This document shows positions 23,948 to 31,491 of a stretch of DNA of 34,146 nucleotides, one piece after another (position 1 is the stretch's first letter; each line of letters starts with the position of its first letter). A program made the translations under genes and the position numbers. Source of the stretch: Nevskia sp. (lineage in GTDB: Bacteria; Pseudomonadota; Gammaproteobacteria; Nevskiales; Nevskiaceae); assembly GCA_031291075.1 (NCBI GenBank), contig JARLJS010000076.1, positions 1 through 34,146 on the forward strand, read 5' to 3'. Below the pieces are notes generated by a model that worked only from the letters and a program-made list of their open reading frames with translations, was not told the origin of the DNA and ran no database searches.

Positions 23948-26239
23948 CTATTGCATCTCGCCTTTCACCGGACCGAAGGCCGGCGGCGGCTTGCGGTGAT
24001 GGGTGGCGGCTTCATACGCGGAACCGACCTTGATCAGGGTCGATTCCTGGCCGGGCTCCGCCCAGAAACCGATGTTGTAGGGCAGGCCGATGCCACCCAG
24101 CTTGGTTTCCTCGGTGCCCTCGACGCCCTCGTACTTCTTGCCATCCTTGCTAAGCGTGAACTTGTCGTCGTAGATGGTTTCGGCAAAGCCGGCGGGCACG
24201 AACACCTCGGGAATCCCGAGCATCGCCCCGTAGCCGAAGCCGCCGCCGCCGCCGCCTTGTACCGCCGCGCCGCCGATCTTGCCCTGCAGGGTCAGATTGA
24301 CGGGATTGACGAGCACGTCGAGGTTGTTCTGCTCGAGCACCTTCGTCAACGCCATGCGCAGCGTGTCGCGGCGTTTCATGGTGTAGGTCACGGCGTCGGT
24401 GCGGATGTCCATCTCCTTGTTCTCCCAGTTCTTCATCGCCACGCGCCGCACGTCGTTGTAGTACTTGGCGTTGGCATTCAGCGTCTGCCAGTCGAACACA
24501 CGGTCGTCGCCGCGCTGGGTCAGGTACTGCGCGAACTGGAACGCAAAGGTGTAACCGCTCACCGCGTCAGGATTGGCGGGCGGGTTGCTGAAGACGCGGA
24601 CGAAGTCCAGGTTGGCGGGCAGCGGCGCCTTGTGCGCCGACAGCGCGACCAGGTACTTGCGGCTGGTCACGTCCCAGCCCGGCACCTCGAATTCCGGCTT
24701 GCCGTCCTTTTTCGACGAGAAGATTTCCGGCATGTGGAAGGGCAGCACTTCGGCAATGGCGTCGTTGAAACCGAAGGCCATGTTCGGAATGGAGGGATCG
24801 TCCGGATATTTCGGATCGACATCCTCCACCAGCTCGGCGCCGAGATCCTTGAGCACCTGCAGCTCGCGATTGATGCCGTCGCTCACCGCCGCATCGCCGG
24901 GATATTTCTTCACCATCAATGCGCGGATCACGCCGATTCTCATGCCGGCGAGCGGCTTGGACTTGCCCGGATCGCTGAGGGCCTCGACATAGGAGGTCTT
25001 GGTCGGAATCACGCGCGCCAGGGCCGTGTAAGGATCGCGTTCGTCGAAGTAGGAGCCGGTCTTCTTGTCCCGGAATGCGTCGAGAACGGTGGCCGCGTCC
25101 TTGAGCGTGCGGCACATGATGCCGGGACGGTCCTGGTAGGGATTGGCGCCGATGGCGCCGCCGAAGGAAATCATGCCCTTGGTCGGCACGATCAGCGCCA
25201 CGCCCTGATAGTTCGCGGGGCCGCGGCACGAGCCGCCGGTGGTTTCGCACATCGCACACAACACCAGGTTGGCCGCAACGGCAACACCCGAACCGCCGCT
25301 CGAGCCGCTGGTGACGCGCTGCGTGTCGTAGGGATTGCAGCTGGTGCCGCCCCAGGATTCGCGCGCGCCGCCCGCGCCGATGTAGGGGTGCTTCACCTTG
25401 GCGTCGCCGCCGGGATCGCCGCTGCCGGCGTTGTATTCGGCTTCGTGCGCCTGCGCATAGATGATCGCGCCGGCGGAACGCAGCCGGCTCACCAGCGTGG
25501 AGTCGCGGGGCGGCACGTCCATCGCGTAGTTGACGTCGGCTCCTGCCGTGGTGCGCATGTCCTTGGCGTCATAGATGCCCTTGAACCCCATCGGCGCGCA
25601 GTACATCGGCATCGCCTTGGTGTCGAAATTCCTGCCGTATTTCCTGTCGTACTCGGCGGCGGTTTCCAGCGCATCCGGGTACTGCCTGAACTTTTCGCAG
25701 GCCGCCGGCGCTCCGGCGGGCAGCGGTGTCCCCGGCGGCGCGTCGAACTTGCCTTTGCACGTCACCGAACGCTCGCCACGGATATTCAGCACTTCCAGCG
25801 CGTTCACCTGGCCCGCCTTGGGAATGCCGGCGACCATGCCGTATTGCATCATGACCGACGGGTCGGACATGGTGGGCTCCATGCGGCCATAGTCGGGCAG
25901 GTCGCCCTTGTACTTGTCGAGGTCCGGAACGAGCGAGCCGAGAGCGACCGTCTCGGTGGGGAACTTCAGCGGGGCGCCGGCGCGGACGGTTCCGGTTGCC
26001 GCGGGGATCGACTTGCCGTCGGCCGTGACCAATGCGGTGCACATGCCGTTGTAGGCTTTCGCACGAGAGATGTACTGCTCGACCACCTGCTTGCAGGTCA
26101 CTTCGCCGGAGCGGATGGCGCCCTGGATGCTATCGATGGTGGCTTCCTGCAGATGGAATCCCGCAGCCGGCGCGGCATTGGCGAATAGCGCCGCCGCCGT
26201 GGACAAAACCAGGGTGCGGATGGGTACGCGGATCGACAT
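23948..26239 (-). CDS. Exported amidase-signature family hydrolase
   Basis: A 763-residue precursor with a signal peptide (MSIRVPIRTLVLSTAAALFANAAPAAG). The Ser-cisSer-Lys triad is visible: Lys220 in PMGFKGIYDAKD, Ser313 in TSGSSGGSG, and nucleophile Ser337 in TTGGSCRGPA. The 24-residue Ser-Ser spacing matches fatty-acid amide hydrolase. About 120 residues are inserted before the catalytic Lys (roughly 80-210), including Cys residues, which makes it much longer than typical 450-550-residue amidases. A glycine-rich loop GGGGGGFGYG is near the C-terminus. It hydrolyses an amide or related bond outside the cytoplasm; the substrate is unknown. The ATG at 26239 follows AAGGGGAGTCAA. Longer in-frame starts lack a signal sequence. 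Confidence 0.9.
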   Translation of the reverse strand: MSIRVPIRTLVLSTAAALFANAAPAAGFHLQEATIDSIQGAIRSGEVTCKQVVEQYISRAKAYNGMCTALVTADGKSIPAATGTVRAGAPLKFPTETVALGSLVPDLDKYKGDLPDYGRMEPTMSDPSVMMQYGMVAGIPKAGQVNALEVLNIRGERSVTCKGKFDAPPGTPLPAGAPAACEKFRQYPDALETAAEYDRKYGRNFDTKAMPMYCAPMGFKGIYDAKDMRTTAGADVNYAMDVPPRDSTLVSRLRSAGAIIYAQAHEAEYNAGSGDPGGDAKVKHPYIGAGGARESWGGTSCNPYDTQRVTSGSSGGSGVAVAANLVLCAMCETTGGSCRGPANYQGVALIVPTKGMISFGGAIGANPYQDRPGIMCRTLKDAATVLDAFRDKKTGSYFDERDPYTALARVIPTKTSYVEALSDPGKSKPLAGMRIGVIRALMVKKYPGDAAVSDGINRELQVLKDLGAELVEDVDPKYPDDPSIPNMAFGFNDAIAEVLPFHMPEIFSSKKDGKPEFEVPGWDVTSRKYLVALSAHKAPLPANLDFVRVFSNPPANPDAVSGYTFAFQFAQYLTQRGDDRVFDWQTLNANAKYYNDVRRVAMKNWENKEMDIRTDAVTYTMKRRDTLRMALTKVLEQNNLDVLVNPVNLTLQGKIGGAAVQGGGGGGFGYGAMLGIPEVFVPAGFAETIYDDKFTLSKDGKKYEGVEGTEETKLGGIGLPYNIGFWAEPGQESTLIKVGSAYEAATHHRKPPPAFGPVKGEMQ

Positions 26240-26620
26240 TTGACTCCCCTTCTCAAGGTGCACAAGCCCCGGAACCGATGTGATGTTCCAGGCGCTGCGG
26301 AGGTAGGAACGCTGCACTGCACGCAAGCGGCGTCGGAGCCTCCCCTCCGGGGCTGTATGGATCCCGGGCCCCGGACGTCTTCGCTCCCGGCTTCGGCCTG
26401 GCAGCCGACGCTGGAACGCCGCGTCGGTCGCCGCCGCTACGGCATGAGACGTAAATCCGCGCCGGTCCCCTACTGCACCATGAGAGTTTCGTTCGCGCGC
26501 AGGCCTGCGCGGACCAGTTGGCCCCGACGGGACAAATGCTTCAGGAGTTCTCGGTGCGGCAGAAGTGGGCGGTCCTGCGTCGCGGCAATGAAGGCTCGCA
26601 TCCGGCGATGCGGGCTGGAC
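26240..26620. other. Intergenic region upstream of the amidase gene
   Basis: This 381-base stretch separates the amidase start from the end of the NTF2-like gene. It should carry the amidase promoter, but I see no convincing -35/-10 pair. Short palindromes occur, such as GGGCTG/CAGCCC at 26612-26627. A possible 43-residue minus-strand ORF is listed separately. Confidence 0.5.
26470..26601 (-). CDS. Possible 43-residue ORF or gene remnant
   Basis: From ATG at 26601 the frame reads MRAFIAATQDRPLLPHR, then ELLKHLSRRGQLVRAG, then LRANETLMVQ, and stops. The composition looks natural. There is no good ribosome site and no recognised family. It may be a degenerate tail of a mobile-element or regulatory gene. 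Confidence 0.25.
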   Translation of the reverse strand: MRAFIAATQDRPLLPHRELLKHLSRRGQLVRAGLRANETLMVQ

Positions 26621-27061
26621 TCAGCCCAGCAGATGCTCGCCCAGATTCCCCAGCAGGTTCAGCTCCAGGCGCCGCGCGGTGAAATACCAGCCGGTGTCAT
26701 CCTTGGCGAAGCGGTCGTGGTAGGTCACCGTTGCGATGGGCTGCAGCGGCAGTGACGGCGTTGCCTGCAGCACGGTGCCGTACGTCTGCGCGCGGGCGCG
26801 CTCGTCGCCGTCCGGCTCGATGATGATGTTGCTCATCAGGTGTTGCGTCCGTGGCGTGCCGGTCTGCGCATCGATGCGCACCATGGCAAGCCACAGCGTC
26901 AGCAGGCCGTCGGGATCGTTGACGTAGGGCTCGGCGCGCGCCGGCATGTGCACCTCGGCGCGGGCGAACAGCCGCGTCGCGCCCGCGAAGTCGCCGCGAT
27001 CGATGCACCGGGCGTAGCGGTGGATCAGGTTCTGGATGGCGAAATAGTCGTCGGCCTGCAT
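26621..27061 (-). CDS. NTF2-like (SnoaL-type) protein cotranscribed with RND exporter
   Basis: A 146-residue alpha+beta barrel protein of the SnoaL_4-like group. IQNLIHRYARCIDRGDFAGATRLFA is the typical opening helix pair, and TQHLMSNIIIEPDGDERARAQTY is the middle sheet. The ending is TVTYHDRFAKDDTGWYFTARRLEL. Tyr16 and Asp21 occupy positions often used in the pocket, and the His in TQHL is the family His. Activity may be dehydration, isomerisation or just ligand binding. It begins 2 bases after the stop of the RND exporter gene, with GGAGGTTGAAC as ribosome site, so the two form an operon. The substrate may be shared with the exporter. Confidence 0.82.
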   Translation of the reverse strand: MQADDYFAIQNLIHRYARCIDRGDFAGATRLFARAEVHMPARAEPYVNDPDGLLTLWLAMVRIDAQTGTPRTQHLMSNIIIEPDGDERARAQTYGTVLQATPSLPLQPIATVTYHDRFAKDDTGWYFTARRLELNLLGNLGEHLLG

Positions 27062-27063
27062 GT

Positions 27064-29850
27064 TCAACCTCCGCGCTGCGTCCGCGCCAGGAAACGGTAA
27101 TAGGCCGGGCACAGCAGCACCGCGCCCAGCATGTTGGCGCCGAACATGAACACCAGCAGCTTGCCCATGTCGCGCTGGAACTGCAGTTCCGAGAACAGCC
27201 AGGCCGACACGCCGCCGGCCAGGCACACGCCGGTGAAGATCACCGCCTTGCCGGTCTGGTGCAGGGTCTGGAAATAGCCCTCGCGCAGGTTCAGGCCGTG
27301 GCCCTGGACTTTCTCCTGCAGCACGTCGTAGATGTAGATGCCATAGTCCACCCCCACGCCGACGGCCAGCGAGACCACCGGCAGGGTGGCGACCTTCAGC
27401 CCGATGCCGAACAGCGCCATCAGGGCGTTGGCGAAGATCGACACCATGAACAGCGGGATGCAGATCGCCAGCAGGCCGGCGGGGGAGCGGTAGGAGATCA
27501 GCATCAGCAGCACGATCACGGCGTACACCGCCAGCACCGTCGGCAGCTCCTTGGCTTCCACCACCTCGTTGGCGGCGGCCATCACGCCGATGTTGCCGGA
27601 GCCGATGGCGAAGTTGGCGGGGCAGCTCATCTGCGCCTGCTCCTGGTAGCGTGCCGCCGCGTCGCCGGCGGTTTGTTGCAGCGCCTGGGCGCGCGGATCG
27701 GCGGCGATGGCCTCGTCGCTCATGCCGCGGGCGTGCAGCAGGTCGGTGTAGCGCTGCAACTCGTCGCGGCGCAGGCCGGCGTCACGGCGCAGCGCGATGC
27801 GCGTGTCGCAGGCGGCCGGCTTTACCTCCGGGTGGGCGGCGTAGAACTCGCCGGCATTGCGGGCGTTGAAGCGCTTGGCGGCGTCGATGACACGGTCGAT
27901 GGTGGCGGCGCGGTGGTCGGCGGTGAACACGAACACCGGCATTGCCGCGCAGTGGAAGTCGAGCAGGCCGGAGGTGGTCTGGATGTCCTGGTTGATCAGC
28001 GACAGCACGTTGCCGTTGTGCGGCAGCACGTTGAACTTGGGGTCCAGGTCCATCAGGCCCAGGTAGGCTTGCCGCACCACGGTGGCGATGGACTTCACCG
28101 ACTGCACGCCCTCGACGTTGCTCATGCGCCAGGCGAAGGTGTCGATCTGTTCCAGGGTGTCGTACTGGGCGCAGGTCTCCGGCGCGGTCTCGGTAATCAG
28201 CTTGAGGATATCGGTGCCGATGGAGAAGTTGGAGGTGACGGCGGCGAAGTCGCGGTTGTAGCGCGAATCCGGCCGCAGCTCGGGTACGCCGGTGGTGGCG
28301 TCGCCGACGATGCGGTGGGTCTGGATCGCCCAGGAGCCGCCCAGCACCAGCAGCGACAGCAGGATAAGCGCGGCCGCCACCGGTTTTTCGGTGACGGCTG
28401 ACAGCGCCCGCCACAGGCGGTCGCCGGCGTCGATCTTGGCCAGGCGCTTGCGGCGGAAGGTGTCCACGTCCGCCACGCTCAGGTACGACAGCCAGATCGG
28501 CATCATGCCCTTGTTGGTGACGATCACCGCGAACATGCCCAGGCAGGCGTTGATCGACATGTCGCGCACGCTGCCGATCGGCACCAGGTAGATGGTGAGG
28601 AAGCCGGCCACGTTGGTGAGCAGGGCGATGCTGCCGGGGATGAACAGGCGGCGGAAGGTGGCGCGCGAGGCCTCGAAGCCGTCCCTGCCGTGCACCACCT
28701 CGTCGGCCCAGGTGTTGACGTATTGCACGCCGTGCGAAGTGGACACCGCCAGCACCAGGAACGGCACCATGATGGCGAAGGGGTCGACGCCGTAGCCCAG
28801 CAGATGCAGCAGGCCGAACTCCCAGATCACCGCCACCACCGAGCAGCACAGCGGCAGCAGCGCCAGCCGCAGGCTGCCCAGGTACCACCACAGCGCCAGC
28901 ATGGTCGCCAGCACGGTCAGGCCGAAGAACAGCAGCACCTGCAGGGCGGCGTCGGTGACGTCGCCGGTGACCTTGGTGAAGCCGATGATGTGGACCGAAA
29001 TGTCGGGGTTGTACTGCGGGTTGTCCTGCGTTTCCACCGTGAGGTCACGGCCGCTCAACTCGTAGCGCTGCACGTCGCCGTCGGGTTGGCGCCGGCCGGC
29101 CTCGACGTGGCGGAACCACAGGGTCCAGTCGGGCGTCTCAAAGGTCTCGGCCACCGCCTCGCCGGCCTGGAACGGCGGCACCGCGCGCTTCAGCCGGTAA
29201 ACGTACTTTTTGGGGCTGGTGAAGCGGCCGCGCACGTCGTCTTCCAGCGTGTGCGACAGCCGCACCGGGTCGATCCGGCGGCCGCTCACCGGGTCGTGCT
29301 CCAGCACCTCGGCGGAGATCATCGCGCCGCGCTGGTCCACGCTCACCAGGCTGCCCAGTACCTGCGCCTTGGCCACGTTGCGCCGGATCAGCGCGAACAT
29401 CTCCGGGGTGGGCGCATACTCGGCCGGGATCACGTCGCCGGCGATGAACCCGCCGTCCACTACTTCGAGATAGCGTACGTTGCGGGTGAAGATGGAGGAG
29501 ACGTGGGCGCGGTCGATGCCGGCCATGAAGAACACCTCCTCGGTGGCCGCCTTCAGCTCGCCGAGGAATTTCTCGTTGTAGATGTCGGGCGCGCCGCCCG
29601 GCTTCTGCAGGAGCGCCACCAGCACCGTGTTGGCGCCGCCGAAGTCACTCTGGTACTGCTTGAACACCTGGATGTAAGGATGGCCCAGGGGCAGGGAATT
29701 TTCATACTCCGCCCCCGGCCGGGTTTGCGCTGCCTGCCACAGGCAGAGCAGCGTGCCCAGCGCCAGCAGCCAGACGCAGATCCTGCGCGCCCGGCGGCCG
29801 TAGATGAGCGGTTCCACCACCGCCAGGATATGCTGCGCTGTGAGCCGCAT
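27064..29850 (-). CDS. RND/MMPL family exporter
   Basis: A 928-residue inner-membrane protein with the duplicated RND plan. TM1 is near residue 25 (ICVWLLALGTLLCLW), then a large periplasmic loop with PLGHPYIQVFKQYQSDFGG, then a five-helix block (VLLFFGLTVLATMLALWWYL, SVVAVIWEFGLLHLLGY, VPFLVLAVSTSHGVQYVN). TM7 starts the second half (AAALILLSLLVLGGSW), followed by a second loop and block (SLAVGVGVDYGIYIYD). GVDYGIYIYD and STSHGVQYVN correspond to the MMPL/HpnN-type proton-relay helices. Such exporters move hydrophobic molecules, for example sterol- or hopanoid-like lipids. The ATG at 29850 follows AGGGAGCGCC. No membrane-fusion or outer-membrane partner is adjacent. Confidence 0.9.
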   Translation of the reverse strand: MRLTAQHILAVVEPLIYGRRARRICVWLLALGTLLCLWQAAQTRPGAEYENSLPLGHPYIQVFKQYQSDFGGANTVLVALLQKPGGAPDIYNEKFLGELKAATEEVFFMAGIDRAHVSSIFTRNVRYLEVVDGGFIAGDVIPAEYAPTPEMFALIRRNVAKAQVLGSLVSVDQRGAMISAEVLEHDPVSGRRIDPVRLSHTLEDDVRGRFTSPKKYVYRLKRAVPPFQAGEAVAETFETPDWTLWFRHVEAGRRQPDGDVQRYELSGRDLTVETQDNPQYNPDISVHIIGFTKVTGDVTDAALQVLLFFGLTVLATMLALWWYLGSLRLALLPLCCSVVAVIWEFGLLHLLGYGVDPFAIMVPFLVLAVSTSHGVQYVNTWADEVVHGRDGFEASRATFRRLFIPGSIALLTNVAGFLTIYLVPIGSVRDMSINACLGMFAVIVTNKGMMPIWLSYLSVADVDTFRRKRLAKIDAGDRLWRALSAVTEKPVAAALILLSLLVLGGSWAIQTHRIVGDATTGVPELRPDSRYNRDFAAVTSNFSIGTDILKLITETAPETCAQYDTLEQIDTFAWRMSNVEGVQSVKSIATVVRQAYLGLMDLDPKFNVLPHNGNVLSLINQDIQTTSGLLDFHCAAMPVFVFTADHRAATIDRVIDAAKRFNARNAGEFYAAHPEVKPAACDTRIALRRDAGLRRDELQRYTDLLHARGMSDEAIAADPRAQALQQTAGDAAARYQEQAQMSCPANFAIGSGNIGVMAAANEVVEAKELPTVLAVYAVIVLLMLISYRSPAGLLAICIPLFMVSIFANALMALFGIGLKVATLPVVSLAVGVGVDYGIYIYDVLQEKVQGHGLNLREGYFQTLHQTGKAVIFTGVCLAGGVSAWLFSELQFQRDMGKLLVFMFGANMLGAVLLCPAYYRFLARTQRGG

Positions 29851-30019
29851 GGCGCTCCCTGTCCCCCGTCGTTTTTTCGTTTCCGTCGAAGTCTAGCCTA
29901 CAGGCCCTTGACTTGATTGGAGTTTATCGAGGGCGCTGGCTTGAGACACGGTTATTTTCATGCGCCTCGCCGCGCCGGGCTTCATCCAAACGGAGGCTTT
30001 GCGGTACTCACGACGATAC

Positions 30020-30062
30020 GGTTGGCCCGATAAGCGATGCCAGGTTGGCCTGATCAGCGATG
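30020..30062. repeat. Tandem 20-bp imperfect direct repeat upstream of the haem lipoprotein gene
   Basis: GGTTGGCC(C/T)GAT(A/C)AGCGATG occurs at 30020-30039 and again at 30043-30062, a 23-bp period with two differences. It lies in the 281-base divergent spacer between the RND exporter and the haem lipoprotein. The repeat period of about two helical turns suggests binding of a regulator, but none is identified. An A/T-rich stretch (TTTATTTTTGAAAACAAATA) follows just before the gene. Confidence 0.45.
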
Positions 30063-30131
30063 TGCGCCTGGCGCAAGGCGTGCTTCACTTTATTTTTGAA
30101 AACAAATATCTGAACTTTGGAGCGCATGTCC

Positions 30132-31442
30132 ATGAAATCCTTGGGCGGCTGGCGCCTGCATACAGGGAAGGTCCTCCTTGGCGGGGGGGCTTCGCTGGTG
30201 CTGGCCGCCTGTGGTGGGAACTACGGTGGCGGCGTCGATGCCGCCGGTGGGGGAAGCTCGGGGGCTGCCCCGGCGAGCAACAACGCCTATCCCACCCCGG
30301 AGGCCTACTTCGCGGCCAATGTCGAGCCGAACCTGGGCTATTGCCGCACCTGCCATGTCCCCGGCGGCGCCGCCGACATCGCCGGCGGCAACCTGTTCCT
30401 GCTCGATGCCAATCCCGGCGACGACTACAACAACACCGACACCGCGTGGTCGGCCCTGGGCAAGGGGGTGGACAGCAACCTGCTGCTGCAAAACCCGTCC
30501 GGCCAGCATACCCACACGGGCGGCTCCCCCTGGCCGGTCGGCAGCGCCGGCTATATCGGCATGCAGACCATGCTCAGCTGCTGGAACAGCGGCTGCAACG
30601 GCCCGCTCGGTAGTGGTTCCGGCGGACCGGCGCCACTGCCCGACGATAGCGCCCTGCGTGCCTACTTCACCGCCAACGTCGAACCCAACCTCGGCTACTG
30701 CCGCATCTGCCACGTCCCTGGGGGGTTGCCCACCAAGCCCTACTTCATCGAGGAGACGGGGCGGCTGTTCCTGCTCTCCAGCAACACCGCGGACGACTAC
30801 ACCAGCGTGCAGGCTGCCTGGATGATCCTGGGCAAGGGCGTGGACGAAAACCTGATGCTGCGCAACCCGGGCGGCAAGTACGCCCACCTGGGCCTGTCGC
30901 CCTGGCCGGTCGGCGACAAGCCCTACGAGGCGATGAGGACGGTGCTGGCGTGCTGGGACGACCCGGGCAACTGCTCCATGATCAGCAATGCCGGGGGGAG
31001 TTCGTCGGGCGGCGGCTCCAGCGGAAGCTCGGGCGGCAGTTCGTCATCGGGCGGCGGCCTGAGCGGTGCCGCCGACGCGGCCCTGCGCAGTTACTTCGCC
31101 GCCAACCTGCAGCCTTATCTGGGCTATTGCCGCGGCTGCCATGTCCCCGGCGGCCTGCCCACCCATCCTTATTTCATCGACGAGCCGGGCAGCGTGTTCC
31201 TGCTCTCCGCCGACAAGGCGCAGGACTACGACAACGTGTACGCCGAATGGGTGGAGCTGGGCCTGGTGCTGGGCGAGGGCGTGAACAACCGCCTGCTGCG
31301 CAATCCCTCCGGGCAGTACATCCACCTCGGGCTGTCGCCGTGGCCGGTGGGGAGTCCGGCCTACGAGGGCATGAAGACCATGCTGACGTGCTGGAACGAC
31401 CCGGGCACCTGCCCGGTGCCCGGAGTCGCTGCGCAGAACTGA
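30132..31442 (+). CDS. Lipoprotein with three CxxCH-containing repeats (triheme c-type cytochrome-like)
   Basis: A 436-residue lipoprotein: the signal ends in LVLAAC with lipidation Cys27. Three homologous repeats of about 110 residues each hold one haem c motif: CRTCH (71-75), CRICH (190-194) and CRGCH (333-337), always as GYCR.CHVPGG. Each repeat also has a conserved His (128, 252, 398) before SPWPVG, a possible distal haem ligand. Each ends with a Cys pair, MLSCW..GC, VLACW...NC and MLTCW...TC. A Ser/Gly linker (about 288-310) separates repeats 2 and 3. It probably carries electrons in the periplasm or at the outer membrane. The ATG at 30132 sits 9 bases after GGAG. ATG 30126 is also possible. 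Confidence 0.85.
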   Translation: MKSLGGWRLHTGKVLLGGGASLVLAACGGNYGGGVDAAGGGSSGAAPASNNAYPTPEAYFAANVEPNLGYCRTCHVPGGAADIAGGNLFLLDANPGDDYNNTDTAWSALGKGVDSNLLLQNPSGQHTHTGGSPWPVGSAGYIGMQTMLSCWNSGCNGPLGSGSGGPAPLPDDSALRAYFTANVEPNLGYCRICHVPGGLPTKPYFIEETGRLFLLSSNTADDYTSVQAAWMILGKGVDENLMLRNPGGKYAHLGLSPWPVGDKPYEAMRTVLACWDDPGNCSMISNAGGSSSGGGSSGSSGGSSSSGGGLSGAADAALRSYFAANLQPYLGYCRGCHVPGGLPTHPYFIDEPGSVFLLSADKAQDYDNVYAEWVELGLVLGEGVNNRLLRNPSGQYIHLGLSPWPVGSPAYEGMKTMLTCWNDPGTCPVPGVAAQN

Positions 31443-31448
31443 AGCTTT

Positions 31449-31480
31449 GTCCTCATTCCGGCGCAGGCCGGAATGAGGAC
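31449..31480. terminator. Bidirectional hairpin between haem lipoprotein and phosphate transporter genes
   Basis: GTCCTCATTCCGGC (31449-31462), loop GCAG, then its perfect complement (31467-31480), a 14-bp stem between convergent genes. The GCCGGAAT arm matches the dispersed repeat at 13352-13421, so this may be a half-copy of that element used as a terminator. Confidence 0.65.
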
Positions 31481-31491
31481 GCGGCCTGCGT

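Noticed and set aside
23600-26188. 862-residue plus-strand frame opposite the amidase
   Set aside because: Composition is shadow-like (Val, Gly, His, Arg runs) with no domains. The amidase triad is on the other strand.
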